A stretch of DNA of 15,318 bases from JBASTI01 sp964374025 (GTDB lineage Bacteria; Patescibacteriota; Minisyncoccia; Spechtbacterales; HO2-43-30): the NCBI GenBank assembly GCA_964374025.1, contig CAYJWU010000023.1, forward strand, positions 1 through 15,318, written 5' to 3'. Made by a program: the position numbers and the translations under genes. The notes beneath the pieces are model-generated. The model did not search any database. It was not told the DNA's origin and saw only the letters and a program-made list of their open reading frames with translations. Below, one piece after another: positions 3,886 to 11,011 of the stretch. Each line of letters begins with the position of its first letter. The stretch's first letter is position 1.

Positions 3886-4734
3886 GTGGATAAAGAAATT
3901 TTGGAAAAATTAAAGGGTTATTTTGCGGGGCGCGACGAAGTGGTTATGGCGTTTGTTTTCGGGTCCCACGCAAAGGGCATCGCGCGCGCAGTTTCAGACT
4001 GGGATATTGCGGTATATTTTAAACCCTATGAATACGGCGAGCTAGAAACCGGGAAAGACTATGAAGGAGAAAGCAGGATTTGGGGGGATGTGAGTCATAT
4101 AGTAAAACAAGACGCTGATTTTTTGGTGCTCAACAGAGCTAGACCTCAGCTGGTATTTAGCATTTTAAATACCGGTATCCCGCTGGCCGTAAAAGATCGA
4201 AAGCTTTATCTGGATCTTCTACTCAAGACTCATTACGAAGCTGTGGATTTTTGGGGTTTCGCAAAAGAATTCTGGCAGATACGAGAACGTTCTACTTCGC
4301 TTACGCGTGAAGACGAAGCAAGTTTGGTAGAGCACCTAACTTTTCTGGAAAATGAACTCAAGGATTTGGAGAAGTTTAAGAATTTAACCTGGCACGAGTA
4401 CTCGCAAGAAGGCAGCAAGCGTAGAGACGTTGAACGGTGGGTAGAAAATCTAGTTATGGCATCCCTGGATATAGCAAAAATAGTTCTTTCTTCTGAAAAG
4501 AAAGAACTTCCCCAAACTTATCGCGAGACTCTAAAAGTGTTTGGCGCTTTATACATAAACGAGTCTTTTGGGGAGAAAATCGCTCAATTCGCCGAATTAA
4601 GAAATATTATAGCCCACGAGTACCTGGATATTAGGTGGAGTAGGATACAAAGGTTCGTTGATGCCGTGGAGGAATTGTATAAAGAGTTTATTCCGGAAGT
4701 TAAAAAGTTGCTAAACGAAGCCCAATCTCGATGA
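3886..4734 (+). CDS. Single-chain MntA-like nucleotidyltransferase fused to HepT-like HEPN domain
   Basis: This 282-residue protein joins two domains that are usually separate genes. Residues 1-100 form a minimal nucleotidyltransferase: the GSHAKG loop (26-31), SDWDIAV with D38 and D40, and a likely third carboxylate at D78 in DADFLVLN. Residues about 140-278 form a DUF86/HepT-type HEPN helical domain with the RX4HXY motif complete (R239, H244, Y246 in RNIIAHEY). In the characterised MntA-HepT system the HEPN partner is an RNase-type toxin and MntA silences it by adding AMP to the motif tyrosine. Both active sites look intact here, so the chain may act as a self-modifying toxin-antitoxin. The alternative is a housekeeping nucleotidyltransferase with a helical partner domain. 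It starts leaderless with GTG. recO follows after 32 bases. Confidence 0.88.
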   Translation: MDKEILEKLKGYFAGRDEVVMAFVFGSHAKGIARAVSDWDIAVYFKPYEYGELETGKDYEGESRIWGDVSHIVKQDADFLVLNRARPQLVFSILNTGIPLAVKDRKLYLDLLLKTHYEAVDFWGFAKEFWQIRERSTSLTREDEASLVEHLTFLENELKDLEKFKNLTWHEYSQEGSKRRDVERWVENLVMASLDIAKIVLSSEKKELPQTYRETLKVFGALYINESFGEKIAQFAELRNIIAHEYLDIRWSRIQRFVDAVEELYKEFIPEVKKLLNEAQSR

Positions 4735-4766
4735 TTCGGCTCTCGGGGCGGGCAGGCTTTTGAGCG

Positions 4767-5417
4767 ATGTACACAACGCAGGGTATTATTCTCAAACGAG
4801 AGGATTTCAGAGAGAAGGACGAGAAAGTTTTTTTATATACGAAAAAATTCGGGAAGATAGCGGTGGTGGCGAAGGGTACGAAACGCATAGAGGCGAAATT
4901 GCGAGGAAATCTGGATATTTTTAATTTCGTTGATATAATTTTTGTGGAGGGGAAGCAGTTTTACATACTTACGGGCATTGATACTCGCGATCGATTTAAC
5001 AGCCTTACAAAAAATCCAAAGATATATATTGCCGCGTTGTCTGCGGCAAGTGCCGTAGTGAATATTTTTGAGGAGAATGCCAGGGACAATGAGTTTTTTA
5101 ATCACTTTTATTCTATCTTAAATAGATTAGATCAATATGGACGTAATAAATCTAAACTTGAGATCAGCTTACACGCTTGGCTTATCCTAAAAAAGTTCCA
5201 AATGGATATTTTAGAAAATCAGGGACATCTAATGAGAGAACCTTCCCGGCTGAAGTTATCAGAGAACGCGACATTACTTTTAGAAATGCTTCGGGGGGAG
5301 CGGCGCAGAAGCGTGCGGCTGACCAGTCAGGAATTTATGAGTATTGAGGATATGTTCGGGAATATGTTTGCCTACTTCTTTAATCACAGAATTTCTCCAT
5401 GGATACCAACGATATAA
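4767..5417 (+). CDS. recO: DNA repair protein RecO, lacking the zinc finger
   Basis: RecO anneals single strands and loads RecA together with RecR in the RecF pathway. The 216-residue protein begins with the family's OB-fold signature (MYTTQGIILKREDFREKDEK, then KKFGKIAVVAKGTKR, residues 1-40), followed by the helical C-terminal domain (LHAWLILKKFQMDILENQGHL around 134-154). Most RecO proteins have a Cys4 zinc finger after that helix. This protein contains no cysteine, and the segment is short. No clear ribosome site precedes ATG 4767, so it may depend on the upstream MNT-HEPN transcript. Its end overlaps the next gene by 19 bases. Confidence 0.85.
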   Translation: MYTTQGIILKREDFREKDEKVFLYTKKFGKIAVVAKGTKRIEAKLRGNLDIFNFVDIIFVEGKQFYILTGIDTRDRFNSLTKNPKIYIAALSAASAVVNIFEENARDNEFFNHFYSILNRLDQYGRNKSKLEISLHAWLILKKFQMDILENQGHLMREPSRLKLSENATLLLEMLRGERRRSVRLTSQEFMSIEDMFGNMFAYFFNHRISPWIPTI

Positions 5418-7144
5418 CGCGCAAAATAGTTGGATTTGCAAAGAAGATTCCCTGGTGGCGTATAATTCTCGTATCGGCCGCGGGGGCTTTTATTTTTTAC
5501 GGATATCTTTTTTTGAATAGGTCGGGTTTTTCCGCGACGAGCGTAGTGTTTTCCATAGAGGGACCAGAGACCTTTAAGGCGCAGGAGAAAGTAGAGTTTG
5601 AGGTAAAAATTCAAAATAAGTCAAAGTTCAATCTCCACAACACTCTCGTATATGTCACATTGCCGGAATTTTTATCGTTTGAGGGAGGGGGCGAGGGTGA
5701 GCGGCGAATTGATTTTGAAGATATTAAGGCCAACGGAGAATCCTCAAAAAAAATCAGCGTATTTTCAACGAAGACGGATCGCGAGGGAGATATCAAGGCG
5801 CGCGCGGAGTACACGCCGGGAAATTTAAGCGGAATATATGAAAGCAGCGCGAATATCAAAATACGCATAGCGTCTCTTCCGCTGACCGTGATTTTTGATA
5901 TTCCCCAGAAAGCGGTAAATGGCCAGCAGCTTCGCGGGACGTTTCATTTTGTGGCGGAGAAAGAACTCGAGTCGCTGCCTCTTGCCGCGAGGATAATTCT
6001 GCCCGAGGACTTTACTCTCCGCGACGCGGAGCCGAAGCCGCAAGATACAACAACTTGGATATTTGAAAAAATTGAACCGAAAAAGAGTTATGCCGTGGAG
6101 TTTGAGGGCGTAATACGCGGCAATGAAAGCGAAGTAAAGAACTTCGATCTTCTTTTCGGAGGATTAAGTGAAGAAGGCGTGTTTGCCGAGCAGTATAAAA
6201 TTTCAAGGGAGGTTCTGATATCTTCGGCTCCGCTCGAGTTTTCGCAAACAGTCAACGGCGTTTACGAACACATTTCTTCCCCCGGGGAAAAATTGAATTT
6301 TAGAATTGACTATAAAAACAAGAGCGGAGTTGATATTGAAGACGCCTCGATAACCGCAAAATTAGAAGGAGATACCTTCGACTTTGCGACACTGGACACG
6401 GGCCTTGGGTATTTCAACTCCAATACAAAGACAATAATCTGGAATAAAAACTTTACTTCCGCGCTTTCGCGCCTTGAGAAGGGAGTGGGCGGGAGCGTGG
6501 AGTTTTCCGTATCGCTGAAGGCGGGCCTTGCCCCCAAAAGTTATAAAGACAAAAATATACTGCTAAAGAGTTCTGCCATTATTGATTCCCCAAATCTGCC
6601 CCTAGCGTTGAAGGGGCTGTCTCTGCGGGCAGAGAGCGGAGCTATGATAAAATTGCGTACATCCGCGGACTTATCAAGCAAAGCTTACTATTACGAGGGG
6701 CCATTTTCAAACTCCGGGCCGATACCGCCCAAAGTCGGCGGGAAAACTACTTACACTATTTCATGGCAAATAAAAAACAGCTTCAATGAAGTATCGGACA
6801 CAAGGGTGGAAGCGCCGCTGTCGAGACGCGTTATATTTGAAGGAAAGACTTATCCTTTCGCAAATAAACTTTCGTATAATTCCGAGGCGCATAGCGTAGT
6901 ATGGGACATAGGAGGACTTTCGTGGGGTGTCGGGTATGTTTTTCCAGTTGAATCCGTTGCTTTCCAGGTTTCCCTAACCCCATCTGAAGAAACGCGCGGT
7001 CAAACTGTCGAGCTTATTGAGCAGGCGAAAACAAGCGGCACAGATACATTCACCGGCGAATTCATAGAGGCCTTTGCGCCAGCTCTTGACACAACCCTGC
7101 CTTACGATGTAGGAATACGCCAAGGCGATGGCGTGGTACAATAG
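5399..7144 (+). CDS. Membrane-anchored beta-rich surface protein
   Basis: This 581-residue protein starts at ATG 5399, inside the end of recO. A short basic cytoplasmic N-terminus is followed by one TM anchor (about 20-39, IILVSAAGAFIFYGYLFLN), and the rest is predicted outside. The exterior is a series of beta-sandwich modules of the DUF11/CARDB kind: repeated phrases such as EKVEFEVKIQNKSKFNLHN (about 62-80), GEKLNFRIDYKNKSGVDIED (about 298-317) and TTYTISWQIKNSFNEVSD resemble the usual sequence for bacterial surface repeat proteins. No catalytic motif, cysteine pair or C-terminal sorting signal is seen. A role in cell-surface structure or attachment to a host is a guess. No terminator is evident before the promoter at 7153. 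Confidence 0.75.
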   Translation: MDTNDITRKIVGFAKKIPWWRIILVSAAGAFIFYGYLFLNRSGFSATSVVFSIEGPETFKAQEKVEFEVKIQNKSKFNLHNTLVYVTLPEFLSFEGGGEGERRIDFEDIKANGESSKKISVFSTKTDREGDIKARAEYTPGNLSGIYESSANIKIRIASLPLTVIFDIPQKAVNGQQLRGTFHFVAEKELESLPLAARIILPEDFTLRDAEPKPQDTTTWIFEKIEPKKSYAVEFEGVIRGNESEVKNFDLLFGGLSEEGVFAEQYKISREVLISSAPLEFSQTVNGVYEHISSPGEKLNFRIDYKNKSGVDIEDASITAKLEGDTFDFATLDTGLGYFNSNTKTIIWNKNFTSALSRLEKGVGGSVEFSVSLKAGLAPKSYKDKNILLKSSAIIDSPNLPLALKGLSLRAESGAMIKLRTSADLSSKAYYYEGPFSNSGPIPPKVGGKTTYTISWQIKNSFNEVSDTRVEAPLSRRVIFEGKTYPFANKLSYNSEAHSVVWDIGGLSWGVGYVFPVESVAFQVSLTPSEETRGQTVELIEQAKTSGTDTFTGEFIEAFAPALDTTLPYDVGIRQGDGVVQ

Positions 7145-7152
7145 CATAGGGC

Positions 7153-7180
7153 TTTTCATTTTGGGAAAATTTGTTATACT
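7153..7180 (+). promoter_or_regulatory. Promoter of the toxin-antitoxin and glyQS operon, with a dyad in the spacer
   Basis: TTTTCA (7153-7158), a 16-base spacer and TATACT (7175-7180) with an upstream TGt (extended -10) precede the antitoxin ATG by six bases, which again is a leaderless layout. The spacer holds atttt-ggg-aaaat (7158-7170), a perfect dyad in the place where toxin-antitoxin complexes often bind to repress themselves. That regulation is inferred. Confidence 0.6.
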
Positions 7181-7186
7181 GGAAAC

Positions 7187-7423
7187 ATGAGAATGCAAAT
7201 CACAAAAGACGCAATAACAATTCCCAAAAGAGCCGTTGAAAAACAGGGAGGTTTTGTGGTTTTGACTTTGAAGGAATATGAAGAATTGCGTGAAAGGGCG
7301 GTGCCAACCTATCAGTTGTATGGCAAGGAAGCAGAAGAATTGGACAAGCTCGTGGAAGAAGGAATGAAGGATTACAAGGAGGGAAGGTGCAAAGAGATAA
7401 AATCTTTGTCTGACCTCGATTAA
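7187..7423 (+). CDS. Putative antitoxin of a type II RelE-type module
   Basis: This 78-residue, strongly acidic and helical protein lies two bases before a RelE-like toxin gene, the usual antitoxin-first order. The N-terminus (MRMQITKDAITIPKRAVE) and the following VVLTLKEYEELRER resemble Phd/YefM-type antitoxins, where a beta-alpha DNA-binding part precedes a toxin-wrapping helix (here about residues 45-78, KEAEELDKLVEEGMKDYKEG). The family match is by position and look and not by a strict motif. It starts without a leader after an extended -10 box. Confidence 0.7.
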   Translation: MRMQITKDAITIPKRAVEKQGGFVVLTLKEYEELRERAVPTYQLYGKEAEELDKLVEEGMKDYKEGRCKEIKSLSDLD

Positions 7424-7425
7424 CC

Positions 7426-7686
7426 ATGAGAATTAAAACTTCGTCCCGGTTTGAGAAAAACTACAAAAAACTTCCCGCCGGAATTAAACAATATGCTAAA
7501 AGAAAGGAAAAAGTTTTCCGTAAAGACCCATTCGATCCAAGACTAAGAACACATAAGCTTGCCGGTAAGGAGCAAGAAATTTGGTCTTTTCGGATAAACT
7601 ATTCATATAGAATCAAATTTACTTTCCTCCGGAATCAGGAGGTTTTGTTTTTAGACATTGGAACTCACAAAATTTACAAAAAATAA
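7426..7686 (+). CDS. RelE/ParE-superfamily toxin, probable mRNA interferase
   Basis: This 86-residue basic protein shows the RelE-fold pattern: SSRFEKNYKKLP near the N-terminus, DPRLRTHKLAG (38-47), WSFRINYSYRIKF (53-65) and the C-terminal FLDIGTHKIYKK (75-86). The late His and Tyr of GTHKIY match residues used by the YafQ/HigB-like group to cut mRNA on the ribosome. The gene starts two bases after the antitoxin stop and its TAA (7684-7686) overlaps the glyQS ATG by one base, so toxin and tRNA synthetase are translationally linked. Confidence 0.85.
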   Translation: MRIKTSSRFEKNYKKLPAGIKQYAKRKEKVFRKDPFDPRLRTHKLAGKEQEIWSFRINYSYRIKFTFLRNQEVLFLDIGTHKIYKK

Positions 7687-9086
7687 TGGCAGACCAAATG
7701 GACAATGTAATATCGTTGGCAAAAAGGAGGGGGTTTATTTTCCCAAGCTCATCACTATACGGCGGATTTTCGAGTGTGTATGATTATGGGCCGTATGGTG
7801 TGGAATTAAAGAATAATATCAAAAAAGCTTGGTGGCATTCTATTGTCGCGACGCACGAAGATGTTGTTGGCGTGGACGGAGCAATTTTGATGTCGCCAAA
7901 AGTATGGGAAGCGTCCGGCCATCTCTCGGCTGGCTTTGCCGATCCGCTTGTCGAGTGCAAAAAGTGCCACGAGAGATTTCGCGCAGACACTCAACTGGAG
8001 GAGAAGGGCCCCTCCTTCGCTAGTCCTTCGCTAAAAGCTACGGAACTACACTGTAAAGCTTCGGAGGGCAAGGAAGAGAAATGCCCTTCATGCGGAGGCG
8101 AGCTCACGGAGCCGCGCAAGTTTAACCTGATGATGAAGACGCATGTGGGGCCGGTTGAAGACGAAAGCACAGTGGCGTATCTTCGCGCAGAAACCGCGCA
8201 AGGTATTTTTATGAATTATAAAAATGTGCTAGACACATCCCGAGTCAAAATTCCATTCGGCGTAGCGCAGATCGGAAAGGCCTTCCGAAATGAAATTACC
8301 CCCGGAAATTTTATTTATCGCACAAGAGAATTTGAGCAAATGGAGATGGAGTATTTTGTTAATCCGAAAGACGCTGAAAAGGTTTTTGATCAATGGAAAA
8401 ATGAAAGAATGCGGTGGTACCTGGATCTTGGCGTTAAAAAAGAAAATCTAAGATTTCGCGATCATGAAAAAGACGAACTTGCCCATTACGCGCGCAGGGC
8501 AACGGATATAGAATACAATTTTCCTTTCGGGTGGCGCGAGATCGAGGGCATTCACGATAGGGGGGATTGGGATCTATCAAATCACGCAAAGCACAGCGGC
8601 CAAGACCTAAAGTACCGCGAAGATTCGCAAGATGAATACTATCCCTATGTAGTAGAAACTTCTGCAGGCGCAGACAGGAGTGTGCTCGTGTTTTTGCTTG
8701 ACGCTTATGAAACAATAAAAGGCGGGAGAACAACCACAACCGAGTCAACAAAAGAAGAAGAGGTTGTACTAAAACTGCATAAAAGTTTGGCGCCGGTAAA
8801 AGTTGCTGTGTTGCCGCTCGTAAAAAATAAACCCGATATAGTTGGGAAGTCGCGTGAAGTTTTCGATATGCTAAAGCCGCATTTTACTGCTCAATACGAC
8901 GAGCAAGGCGCCATCGGCCGAAGATACCGCAGACAAGACGAGGCCGGGACGCCATTTTGCGTTACTATTGATTTTGATACTCTGGAAGATAATTCCGTGA
9001 CTGTTCGGGACAGAGATACTATGGCGCAGGAACGAGTCAAAGTAGAGGAGCTCGTTGCGGTTCTGTTGACAAAGTTTCGGGCGTAG
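7686..9086 (+). CDS. glyQS: Glycyl-tRNA synthetase, single-chain type
   Basis: This class II enzyme charges tRNA-Gly with glycine. The 466-residue chain is of the homodimeric (Thermus/eukaryote-like) type. Visible landmarks: VYDYGPYGVELKNNI (31-45), zinc-binding CKKC (91-94) and CPSC (133-136), RAETAQGIF (167-175; the usual form is RPETAQ), motif 2 FRNEITPGNFIYRTREFEQME (200-220), motif 3 GADRSVLVFLLDAY (328-341) and the anticodon-binding domain from about 370. An in-frame palindromic insertion fills part of the loop between the two zinc pairs (about 108-128). ATG 7686 overlaps the stop codon of the RelE toxin and no ribosome site is seen, so expression is probably coupled to the toxin-antitoxin genes. 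Confidence 0.95.
   Translation: MADQMDNVISLAKRRGFIFPSSSLYGGFSSVYDYGPYGVELKNNIKKAWWHSIVATHEDVVGVDGAILMSPKVWEASGHLSAGFADPLVECKKCHERFRADTQLEEKGPSFASPSLKATELHCKASEGKEEKCPSCGGELTEPRKFNLMMKTHVGPVEDESTVAYLRAETAQGIFMNYKNVLDTSRVKIPFGVAQIGKAFRNEITPGNFIYRTREFEQMEMEYFVNPKDAEKVFDQWKNERMRWYLDLGVKKENLRFRDHEKDELAHYARRATDIEYNFPFGWREIEGIHDRGDWDLSNHAKHSGQDLKYREDSQDEYYPYVVETSAGADRSVLVFLLDAYETIKGGRTTTTESTKEEEVVLKLHKSLAPVKVAVLPLVKNKPDIVGKSREVFDMLKPHFTAQYDEQGAIGRRYRRQDEAGTPFCVTIDFDTLEDNSVTVRDRDTMAQERVKVEELVAVLLTKFRA
8008..8069 (+). repeat. In-frame compound palindromic insertion in glyQS
   Basis: Outer arms gcccctccttcgct (8008-8021) and agcttcggagggc (8057-8069) pair imperfectly. Inside lies a second dyad (8022-8047) built on a repeated ccttcgcta. 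The encoded residues (GPSFASPSLKATELHCKASEG) fall in the loop between the zinc pairs. The ccttcgctaaagctacgg type of core resembles, from memory, interspersed repeats of Parcubacteria genomes. Confidence 0.6.
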
Positions 9087-9130
9087 GGGAGTATCAAAGG
9101 AGCAGTAAGCACTTTTACAAGGGGGTGGCA

Positions 9131-9889
9131 ATGATGTCGTTTTTAGTTCTCGATAAAGAGCGTGAACTTTTATGGGATCGGCAACCGTATATGGCAGAGT
9201 TTGTCGGGACATTCTTTTTTGTGACGATAGGAATTTTGTCGCTCGTAGCTTCAGCGGCGCTGGGGTTCGCCAATGACGGTTCAACGCGATTGGTGGTAGC
9301 CTCCGCGCACGGAGGCGCGATCGCATGGATGGTTTTTAAGTTCGGCGCTGTCTCTGGCGCGCACTTTAATCCCGCGGTCACCTTTGCCGTGTTTTTAATG
9401 AAGGAAATCGGATTGTTGAGGGGAGGCCTTTACGTTGGAGCACAGCTTGCCGGCGCTCTTCTTGCCGTATTTTTACTCAACGAGTTTGTTGTCAAAAATA
9501 TCATCGCGAGTGGTTCAGCAGTTGCGGGCGATGTTGGCGCGCTAAAACTCGGGACTCCAACCTTCGCGGAAGGTCTGATTCCGATGAATGCATGGTTCTT
9601 TTTAGAGGTAGTTCTTACGGCACTTCTTGTTTCTGTTATTCTTCGTACTGCTATTGAGCAGAAGTTTGCTCCTTGGGCAGCAGGCCTTGCTATAGGCGGT
9701 ACGGTTTTTATTGATGTCCTTGCTGGCGGTCCTTTTACCGGCGCCGCCATGAACCCTGCCCGCGCTTTTGGCCCCGCGGCAGTATCAGGATATTGGACAA
9801 ACCACTGGATATATTGGGTTGCTCCGCTGATTGGGGCGTTTATCGGCTGGCTTGTCAACGAAGTTACATCAAGAAAAAGTGATAGGTAA
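9131..9889 (+). CDS. Aquaporin (MIP family) with TIP-like selectivity filter
   Basis: This six-helix channel protein of 252 residues has both signature loops: HFNPAVT (N80) and MNPARAF (N208). Counting from the NPA motifs as in AqpZ, the four filter positions are H60, V196, A205 and R211. AqpZ has F-H-T-R. H-I/V-A-R is known from plant tonoplast TIPs, which pass water and often ammonia or urea. The loop GGPFTGAAMNPARAFGPA is also TIP-like. The substrate is therefore open. ATG 9131 is chosen because of GGGGG at 9121-9125; GTG 9125 and ATG 9134 are alternatives. It is a single-gene unit followed by its own terminator and has a ribosome site, unlike its core-gene neighbours. Confidence 0.92.
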   Translation: MMSFLVLDKERELLWDRQPYMAEFVGTFFFVTIGILSLVASAALGFANDGSTRLVVASAHGGAIAWMVFKFGAVSGAHFNPAVTFAVFLMKEIGLLRGGLYVGAQLAGALLAVFLLNEFVVKNIIASGSAVAGDVGALKLGTPTFAEGLIPMNAWFFLEVVLTALLVSVILRTAIEQKFAPWAAGLAIGGTVFIDVLAGGPFTGAAMNPARAFGPAAVSGYWTNHWIYWVAPLIGAFIGWLVNEVTSRKSDR

Positions 9890-9892
9890 CGT

Positions 9893-9917
9893 AAGCCTTT
9901 TTACAGGGGCTTTTTAT
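9893..9917 (+). terminator. Probable terminator after the aquaporin gene
   Basis: aagcc (9893-9897) pairs with ggctt (9908-9912) and can extend inward through G-T pairs. A run of Ts follows (9911-9915, then more after one A). The stem is short. Confidence 0.55.
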
Positions 9918-10026
9918 TTTTACCATTTTGACGCGATCGCCTGAAAAAGGTAAAAGTATACATGCCATTGATAAAATAAAAAATAAGCTCTTAACTAAAT
10001 CATAGTACCTTTCAAGGAGGCAATAT

Positions 10027-10953
10027 ATGCGTGACGCATCTTTAGTTGCCGATCTTGAGTGCTCTGGTTGCGGCAGACCGCTTGTAAGGGATGGATGCTT
10101 CAAATGCACGCGCTGCGATCGCTTGGTCCATGCGACCCTTGGCGAAAAGCGGATTTACTGTCCAGATTGCAGTGCTCCTCGCGTATTGCTTGCAAGAAAT
10201 GACGAGGCGCTCTGTCCCGAAAGCAAAAAGAGCTGCCCAAATCGCAGAGACAGCAAGGGAACACCGATGAAACTTGTAATGAAAGGGGAAACGCAAATGA
10301 AACAAGAAACTGTTGTAGCGGAAGAAAATCCGCCAGCTGGCGGATCCAAAACGCAAGAACTTCGCGATTGGTTGAGTAAAAAAAGTGACTTAAACAGCGA
10401 GGCGTGGTTTCTTTTAGATGGTGCTCTTATGAAGGCCGATGATCCAGAGTGCAGGTTTAATTACGCACTCGATGCCTATAAAATGCGTTACGGCGGACTT
10501 ACCCCGGATGAACGTAGCGCCAAAATAGCAGAAGATCGCGAGAAACTAAAAGAGGTACAGAAGCGCCTTGAGCTTCTCCGTTCCGCGCGGGAGCTTGATG
10601 TGGATATTGATGCCATGGAGAGACTGGGCCTAAAGGTTGATATTGTATATAGGCCAGAATCTCTTTTGCCTGTGTGCATAGATGCTTCTTTCTACGCTGC
10701 CGTCCCCACCCGTATCCGCTTAATAAGAATCTGTATTATATTACCCCAGAGACGGATTGACATTCATTTTGGTGGCGGAGAAGTCTCTGTTAGCGGGCTT
10801 CATATATATTCAGATGTTACGCGTTTTAGCTTGAATGAGCGGACGAGGGTTATTAGTTTTTGCTCCAACCCCCTAGACAGTGGAAAAGCATGGAAAGTTG
10901 AGGTTCAGTTTGATGCCTCGGGTCGTGTTGGATTTTATCAGAGCCCAAGTTAA
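10027..10953 (+). CDS. Zinc-ribbon protein with helical middle and beta-rich C-terminus, unknown function
   Basis: This 308-residue protein is preceded by AAGGAGG (10014-10020). The first 75 residues hold nine cysteines in knuckle pairs (CSGC 12-15, CFKCTRC 24-30, CPDC 45-48, then C63 and C70), suggesting two or more zinc ribbons. A linker (about 76-110) carries two internal methionines and the palindrome-encoded NPPAGGSK. A charged helix follows (about 160-195, EDREKLKEVQKRLELLRSA), and the last 100 residues are beta-rich (RIDIHFGGGEVSVSGLHIY). No enzyme motif is seen. M91 at ATG 10297 has a weak ribosome site and might start a shorter product. It is a monocistronic unit with its own terminator. 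Confidence 0.8.
   Translation: MRDASLVADLECSGCGRPLVRDGCFKCTRCDRLVHATLGEKRIYCPDCSAPRVLLARNDEALCPESKKSCPNRRDSKGTPMKLVMKGETQMKQETVVAEENPPAGGSKTQELRDWLSKKSDLNSEAWFLLDGALMKADDPECRFNYALDAYKMRYGGLTPDERSAKIAEDREKLKEVQKRLELLRSARELDVDIDAMERLGLKVDIVYRPESLLPVCIDASFYAAVPTRIRLIRICIILPQRRIDIHFGGGEVSVSGLHIYSDVTRFSLNERTRVISFCSNPLDSGKAWKVEVQFDASGRVGFYQSPS
10328..10345. repeat. 18-bp perfect palindrome inside the zinc-ribbon gene
   Basis: atccgccagctggcggat is a perfect palindrome, read in frame as part of NPPAGGSK in the linker after the zinc ribbons. The tccgccagctggcgga core resembles, from memory, an interspersed repeat frequent in Candidate Phyla Radiation genomes. Confidence 0.65.
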
Positions 10954-10955
10954 AT

Positions 10956-10979
10956 AGCCCCCAATCCGGGGCTTTTAAT
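10956..10979 (+). terminator. Terminator after the zinc-ribbon gene
   Basis: agcccc (10956-10961) pairs perfectly with ggggct (10968-10973) around caatcc. TTTT and further AT-rich bases follow. Confidence 0.75.
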
Positions 10980-10991
10980 TTTGGGTGGTTT

Positions 10992-11000
10992 TGCTATAAT
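10992..11000 (+). promoter_or_regulatory. Extended -10 promoter of the M16 peptidase operon
   Basis: TGcTATAAT is a full extended -10 box. No good -35 is visible, as is common for extended -10 promoters. The ATG at 11012 lies 11 bases downstream, leaving a leader of at most a few bases. Confidence 0.65.
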
Positions 11001-11011
11001 CAACACAAATC

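Noticed and set aside
9066..9097. TTGACA in the end of glyQS as the -35 box of the aquaporin gene
   Set aside because: The best -10 candidate (TATCAA at 9092) lies 20 bases away, longer than normal spacing. The hexamer is within coding sequence.
8871..9326. A 151-codon minus-strand frame over the end of glyQS and the start of the aquaporin gene
   Set aside because: Both plus-strand genes are clear family members. The antisense frame has no start signal or family look.
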